Source of the DNA: Catellatospora sp. KI3 | Lineage (GTDB): Bacteria; Actinomycetota; Actinomycetes; Mycobacteriales; Micromonosporaceae | Reading direction: 5' to 3' | Assembly (NCBI RefSeq): GCF_029948125.1 | Contig: NZ_JASAMB010000012.1 | Span: forward strand, 1-64,000 | Length of the DNA: 64,000 nucleotides | Shown: piece by piece, positions 60,833 through 64,000 of the stretch | How positions within the stretch are numbered: the first letter of the stretch is position 1 | Layout of the letters: the number at the start of each line of letters is the position of its first letter | Notes under the pieces: generated by a model | What the model was told of the DNA's origin: nothing | What the model saw: only the letters and a program-made list of their open reading frames with translations | Database searches by the model: none | Program-made: the position numbers and the translations under genes

Positions 60833-63800
60833 ATGGCCGACGGGGGTGCCCTGCAGGAGCTGGCCCGGACCCTGCGCCAGCTCAAACGGCGCGACGCCCG
60901 GCGGCGCGGCGGCGCGGAGCTGACCTACCGGGCCCTAGCCGCCCGGACCGGCTGGTCGACCGGCATCATCGCGCACTACTTCACCGGGAAGACGCTGCCC
61001 CCGACCGACCGCTTCGACACCCTCGTCCGGCTGCTCGGCGCCTCCCCCGCCGAGCAGGGGAAGCTCGCCACGCTGCGCGACCTGGCCGACGAGGACCGGC
61101 GCCAGCCCGCCGCGCCCGGCACGCAGGTGGTACGGCTGCTCGGCCCGATCGAGGTGACCGGCCCGCGCGGCCGGGCCGCCCTGGTCGGCGGCCGCCAACG
61201 GACTCTGCTCGGCGTGCTCGGCCTGCGCGCCGGCCAACCCGTGTCACCGAACCGGCTCGCCGAGGCCCTGTGGGGCGACCAGCCGCCCCGCACCGCCACC
61301 CAGTCGCTGTACTCCCACATCGCCCGGGTGCGCCAGGCCCTCGACGACTGCGGCCTGCCCGGCGTCCTGGTCACCCGCGACTCCGGCTACCTGCTCGACC
61401 TGCACCCCGCCCAGACCGACGTGGCCCGCTTCCACGAGCACACCGACCTGGGCCGCCGCGCCCTGGCCCAGGGTGCGGCCGCCCAGGCCGCCACCCATCT
61501 GCTGGACGGCCTCGGCCTGTGGCGCGGCACCGCCTTCGAGGACGGCGAACCCGCGGGCTGGGCCGTCAGCGAGATCGAGCGGCTGGCCGAGGCCCGGCTG
61601 AGCGCCCTCGACGACCTGTGGGACGCCCGGCTGCGCCTGGGCGAGCACGCCACCGCCGCCGACGAGATCGAACAGCTGCTGGCCGCCGACCCCGGGCGGG
61701 AGCGCCTGGTCGGGCTGCTCATGCTGGCCCTGTACCGGTCCGGGCGGCACGCCAACGCCGTCCGGGCCTACCAGCGGCTGCGTGAGCACCTGGCCGAGCA
61801 GCTGGGCGTCGATCCGAGCCCGCAGCTGCAGCGCCTGCACGTGGCCGTACTGCGCCGCGACCCGTCGCTGGAGTTCGACGGACCCACCGCCGCCGACCGG
61901 CCCGCCCAACTGCCCGCCGCCGCGGGCTGCTTCACCGGCCGCGCCCCCGAGGAGGCGGCGCTGGACACCATGGTCGACGGCACCGGCCGCATCGCCGTCA
62001 TCTCCGGCCCGGGCGGCATGGGCAAGACCGCCCTGGCCGTGCACTGGGCGCGCCGGGTCATCGACCGCTACCCCGACGGGCAGCTGTTCCTCGACCTGCG
62101 CGGCCACGACCCGGCCACCGCCATGCCCGCCGCCGAGGCCGTGGCCCACCTGCTGCGGTCCCTGGGCGTCACCGCCGACGCGGCACCGCACGACCTCGGC
62201 CGCTACCGCTCCGCCCTGCACGAGCGGCGCATGCTCATCCTGCTCGACGACGCCGCCACCGCCGAACAGATCGCGCCGCTGGTCCCGCCCGACGGCAACA
62301 GCCTGCTCGTGGTCACCAGCCGCCACCAGCTCACAGCCCTGGCCCTGGACCACGAGGTGGTGGCGATCAGCCTCGACACCCTCCCGCACGCCGACGCGTC
62401 GCTGCTGCTGCGCCGGGTCCTCGGCCACGACCGGGTCGACCGCGAGCCGGCCCACGCCGACCGGCTGGTCGACCTGTGCGGACGGCTGCCCCTGGCCCTG
62501 CGCATCGCCGCCGCCAAACTCGCCGCCCGGCCACTGCGGCCGCTGGCCGAACTCGTCGCCGACCTCACCGGCGGGGACCGCCTCGACACGCTCACCGTGC
62601 CCGGCGACTCCCGCAGCGTACGGGCGGTGTTCGCCTCGGCGTACCAGACGCTGAGCCCGCCGGCCGCGGCCCTGTTCCGGCGCCTGGGCCACCATCCCGG
62701 GCCCACCTTCACCGCGCACCTGGCCGCCGCGGTGGCGGGCCGGCCCGTGGCCGAAGCCCTCGACGAACTCGCCGCCGTGCACCTGGTCACCGAGGTCGCC
62801 GACGGCCGATACCGCTTCCACGACCTGATCCGGCTCTACGCCGTCGAACGCTGCGGCCCCGACGAGGCGCAGCGGGCCCGCGCGGCGACCCTCACCTGGT
62901 ACCTGGCCCTGGCCGAGACCGCCAACCAGACCCTCGAACCCGCCCGCGACCGGGTCAAACTGTCCTGGCACAGCCCGCCCCCGAACCTGCCGCCGCTGCC
63001 CGACGCCGCCACGGTCCTGTCCCTGCTCGACGGCGAACGCCCCAACCTGCTGCCCGTCGCCCGCCACGCCGCCGCCCACGGTGAACCGCAGGTCACCTGG
63101 CAGCTGACCTACCTGCTGGCCAGCTACTACACCCACCGCGGCCACTGGGCCGCCTACGCCGAGATCTGCCGCGAAGGCCTGACCGCCGCCCTGCGCCTGG
63201 ACGACCCGGTCGGCGAGCGGCTCATGCGCAGCGGCCTGGGGGTGGCCTGCAACGTCACGCACCGCCACGAGGACGCCCTGCGGCAGCTCACCCGGGCCCT
63301 GGAGCTCATGCGCGAGGGCGGCGACCAGCGCGGCCAGGGCATGGCGCTGAACAACATCGCCCACGCACACGCCCAGCTCGGGCGGCTGCCCGACGCCCGC
63401 GACGCCTTCACGCAGGCGCTGGACCTGCACACCGCCGACGACCACCTGCCCGGGATCACCCTCGCGCTGAACAACATCGCCGACATCCACACCCAGCTCG
63501 GCGACTTCGACCTGGCCCACGTAGCACTCGACCGGGCGCTGCGGCTGGCCCGCGACCTCGGCAGCGCCCACCTGGAGGGCGCCGTGCTGCAGAACCTCGG
63601 CGAGGCCCGGCTGGCCGCCGGGGATGAGGACGGGGCCCTGCACCACTTCGGGCTGGCCCTGGCGATCCGCCGCCGCAACGGCGAGAAGCGGCGCGAGGCC
63701 GAGACGTCCAATGCCATCGGCCTCGTCCACCTGTCGCGCGGCGAGCACGCCAGCGCCCTGGACCACTTCGGGCGGGCGCTGGCACGGTGCCGCGAGCTCG

Positions 63801-63853
63801 ACGACCGGGGCCTGGAGGCGCGGACCCTGGCCAACATGTCCCTACTGGGCTAA
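60833..63853 (+). CDS. HTH-SARP-NB-ARC-TPR regulator
   Basis: A 1006-residue regulator. Unlike the paralog at 43.4 kb it begins with an extra XRE-like HTH (about 1-75; YRALAARTGWSTGIIAHYFTG). A SARP winged-helix domain (about 100-185; VRLLGPIEVTG), BTAD domain (about 190-335), NB-ARC ATPase (P-loop GPGGMGKTALAVHW near 385-398) and TPR repeats (about 760-1000; NNIAHAHAQLG, NNIADIHTQLG) follow. GAGGAG lies before the ATG. The two DNA-binding modules suggest recognition of a composite site. It is divergent from the secreted protease gene. Confidence 0.9.
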   Translation: MADGGALQELARTLRQLKRRDARRRGGAELTYRALAARTGWSTGIIAHYFTGKTLPPTDRFDTLVRLLGASPAEQGKLATLRDLADEDRRQPAAPGTQVVRLLGPIEVTGPRGRAALVGGRQRTLLGVLGLRAGQPVSPNRLAEALWGDQPPRTATQSLYSHIARVRQALDDCGLPGVLVTRDSGYLLDLHPAQTDVARFHEHTDLGRRALAQGAAAQAATHLLDGLGLWRGTAFEDGEPAGWAVSEIERLAEARLSALDDLWDARLRLGEHATAADEIEQLLAADPGRERLVGLLMLALYRSGRHANAVRAYQRLREHLAEQLGVDPSPQLQRLHVAVLRRDPSLEFDGPTAADRPAQLPAAAGCFTGRAPEEAALDTMVDGTGRIAVISGPGGMGKTALAVHWARRVIDRYPDGQLFLDLRGHDPATAMPAAEAVAHLLRSLGVTADAAPHDLGRYRSALHERRMLILLDDAATAEQIAPLVPPDGNSLLVVTSRHQLTALALDHEVVAISLDTLPHADASLLLRRVLGHDRVDREPAHADRLVDLCGRLPLALRIAAAKLAARPLRPLAELVADLTGGDRLDTLTVPGDSRSVRAVFASAYQTLSPPAAALFRRLGHHPGPTFTAHLAAAVAGRPVAEALDELAAVHLVTEVADGRYRFHDLIRLYAVERCGPDEAQRARAATLTWYLALAETANQTLEPARDRVKLSWHSPPPNLPPLPDAATVLSLLDGERPNLLPVARHAAAHGEPQVTWQLTYLLASYYTHRGHWAAYAEICREGLTAALRLDDPVGERLMRSGLGVACNVTHRHEDALRQLTRALELMREGGDQRGQGMALNNIAHAHAQLGRLPDARDAFTQALDLHTADDHLPGITLALNNIADIHTQLGDFDLAHVALDRALRLARDLGSAHLEGAVLQNLGEARLAAGDEDGALHHFGLALAIRRRNGEKRREAETSNAIGLVHLSRGEHASALDHFGRALARCRELDDRGLEARTLANMSLLG

Positions 63854-64000
63854 CGCCAGAGCGTCACCTTGGCGGTGCCGGTCACGACGGTGCCGCCCGA
63901 GTAGTAGGTGACGGTGAGGTTGAAGTACTTCCAGCTCTGCGTGAAGGCGTGCGGCAGCAGCTGGACGGGCACGTACACGCCGGTCTGCCCGGCGGGGACG
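63850..64000 (-). CDS. C-terminus of a secreted-type protein, cut by the window end
   Basis: Only the last 49 codons are visible, ending TGTAKVTLWR. The fragment has a strand-rich pattern (VYVPVQLLPHAFTQSWKYF, then NLTVTYYSGGTVVTGT) like an immunoglobulin or beta-sandwich domain of exported actinobacterial proteins. Its stop overlaps the stop of the convergent regulator gene. The function cannot be read from this part. Confidence 0.5.
   Translation of the reverse strand, partial: VPAGQTGVYVPVQLLPHAFTQSWKYFNLTVTYYSGGTVVTGTAKVTLWR

Noticed and set aside
61244-63766. Minus-strand open frame of 840 codons opposite the second regulator
   Set aside because: Composition is typical of antisense high-GC frames; no domain is recognised.
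1-64000. Secondary-metabolite gene cluster
   Set aside because: P450, sulfotransferase, acyl-CoA oxidase, ABC exporter and SARP genes are scattered, and no PKS, NRPS or terpene synthase was seen.
1-64000. CRISPR array
   Set aside because: No regularly spaced short repeats were seen; the repeats found are coding domain repeats or hairpins.

Overview
The window is a chromosomal segment of a high-GC, Gram-positive actinobacterium. The evidence is the strong G/C bias at third codon positions, GTG starts, SARP/NB-ARC regulators, snapalysin-type and streptogrisin-type secreted proteases, and many SpoIIE-type phosphatases. A member of the Micromonosporaceae or a near relative fits best, but that is inference. 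I find no rRNA, no intact tRNA, no CRISPR array and no PKS/NRPS/terpene core genes. The window has about 60 protein genes, often ended by strong GC-rich hairpins.

Layout. (1) 0.4-15.4 kb: a PAS-SpoIIE phosphatase, then a secretome block: an M6-type metalloprotease, a Tat lipoprotein hydrolase, a P450, a snapalysin, a protein with two PA-IL/LecA-like lectin repeats, and a zinc protease with ricin-type lectin repeats. Next is a two-gene membrane operon (methyltransferase fused to a DCC thioredoxin-like domain, plus a membrane protein), separated from a transmembrane Ser/Thr kinase by two matching palindromes. (2) 15.4-18.8 kb: a scar-like region with a heme-oxygenase-like enzyme, a membrane sensor-like protein, a decayed tRNA-fMet copy and a frameshifted IS630 transposase remnant. 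(3) 18.2-23.1 kb: small housekeeping and hypothetical genes (GNAT, VOC, RCC1 propeller, GlsB). (4) 23.2-30.6 kb: two divergent low-affinity iron permease-like proteins, three paralogous EF-hand proteins, an internally duplicated LtrA membrane protein and an acyl-CoA oxidase. (5) 30.7-37 kb: a TetR regulator with a DrrAB-type ABC exporter and paired operators, a sulfotransferase, and an XRE-cupin regulator divergent from a thioredoxin-reductase-like flavoprotein. (6) 37-48 kb: a 1156-residue secreted sugar-acting protein, a CHAP hydrolase with VCBS repeats, a VanX-like dipeptidase, a SARP-NB-ARC-TPR regulator and trehalose-phosphate synthase. (7) 48.4-53.2 kb: an S1 protease, a flavohemoglobin-like protein, a PNPOx-family protein, a methyltransferase, a small secreted protein and an anti-sigma-type ATPase. 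(8) 53.5-59.4 kb: a stressosome operon (RsbR, RsbS, RsbT, ATPase-RsbX fusion, histidine kinase, response regulator-SpoIIE, STAS protein), with the first six genes overlapping. (9) 59.4-64 kb: another S1 protease, a second SARP-NB-ARC-TPR regulator with an added HTH, and the 3' end of a secreted protein.

How it fits together. Two themes recur. One is secreted degradation and carbohydrate binding (five proteases, lectin, ricin, discoidin, PA14 and CHAP domains). The other is partner-switching stress signalling (SpoIIE phosphatases at 0.4, 55 and 57.5 kb, ATPases, STAS proteins). The stressosome operon has all the classical switch parts, but no sigma factor lies inside the window, so its output target is elsewhere.
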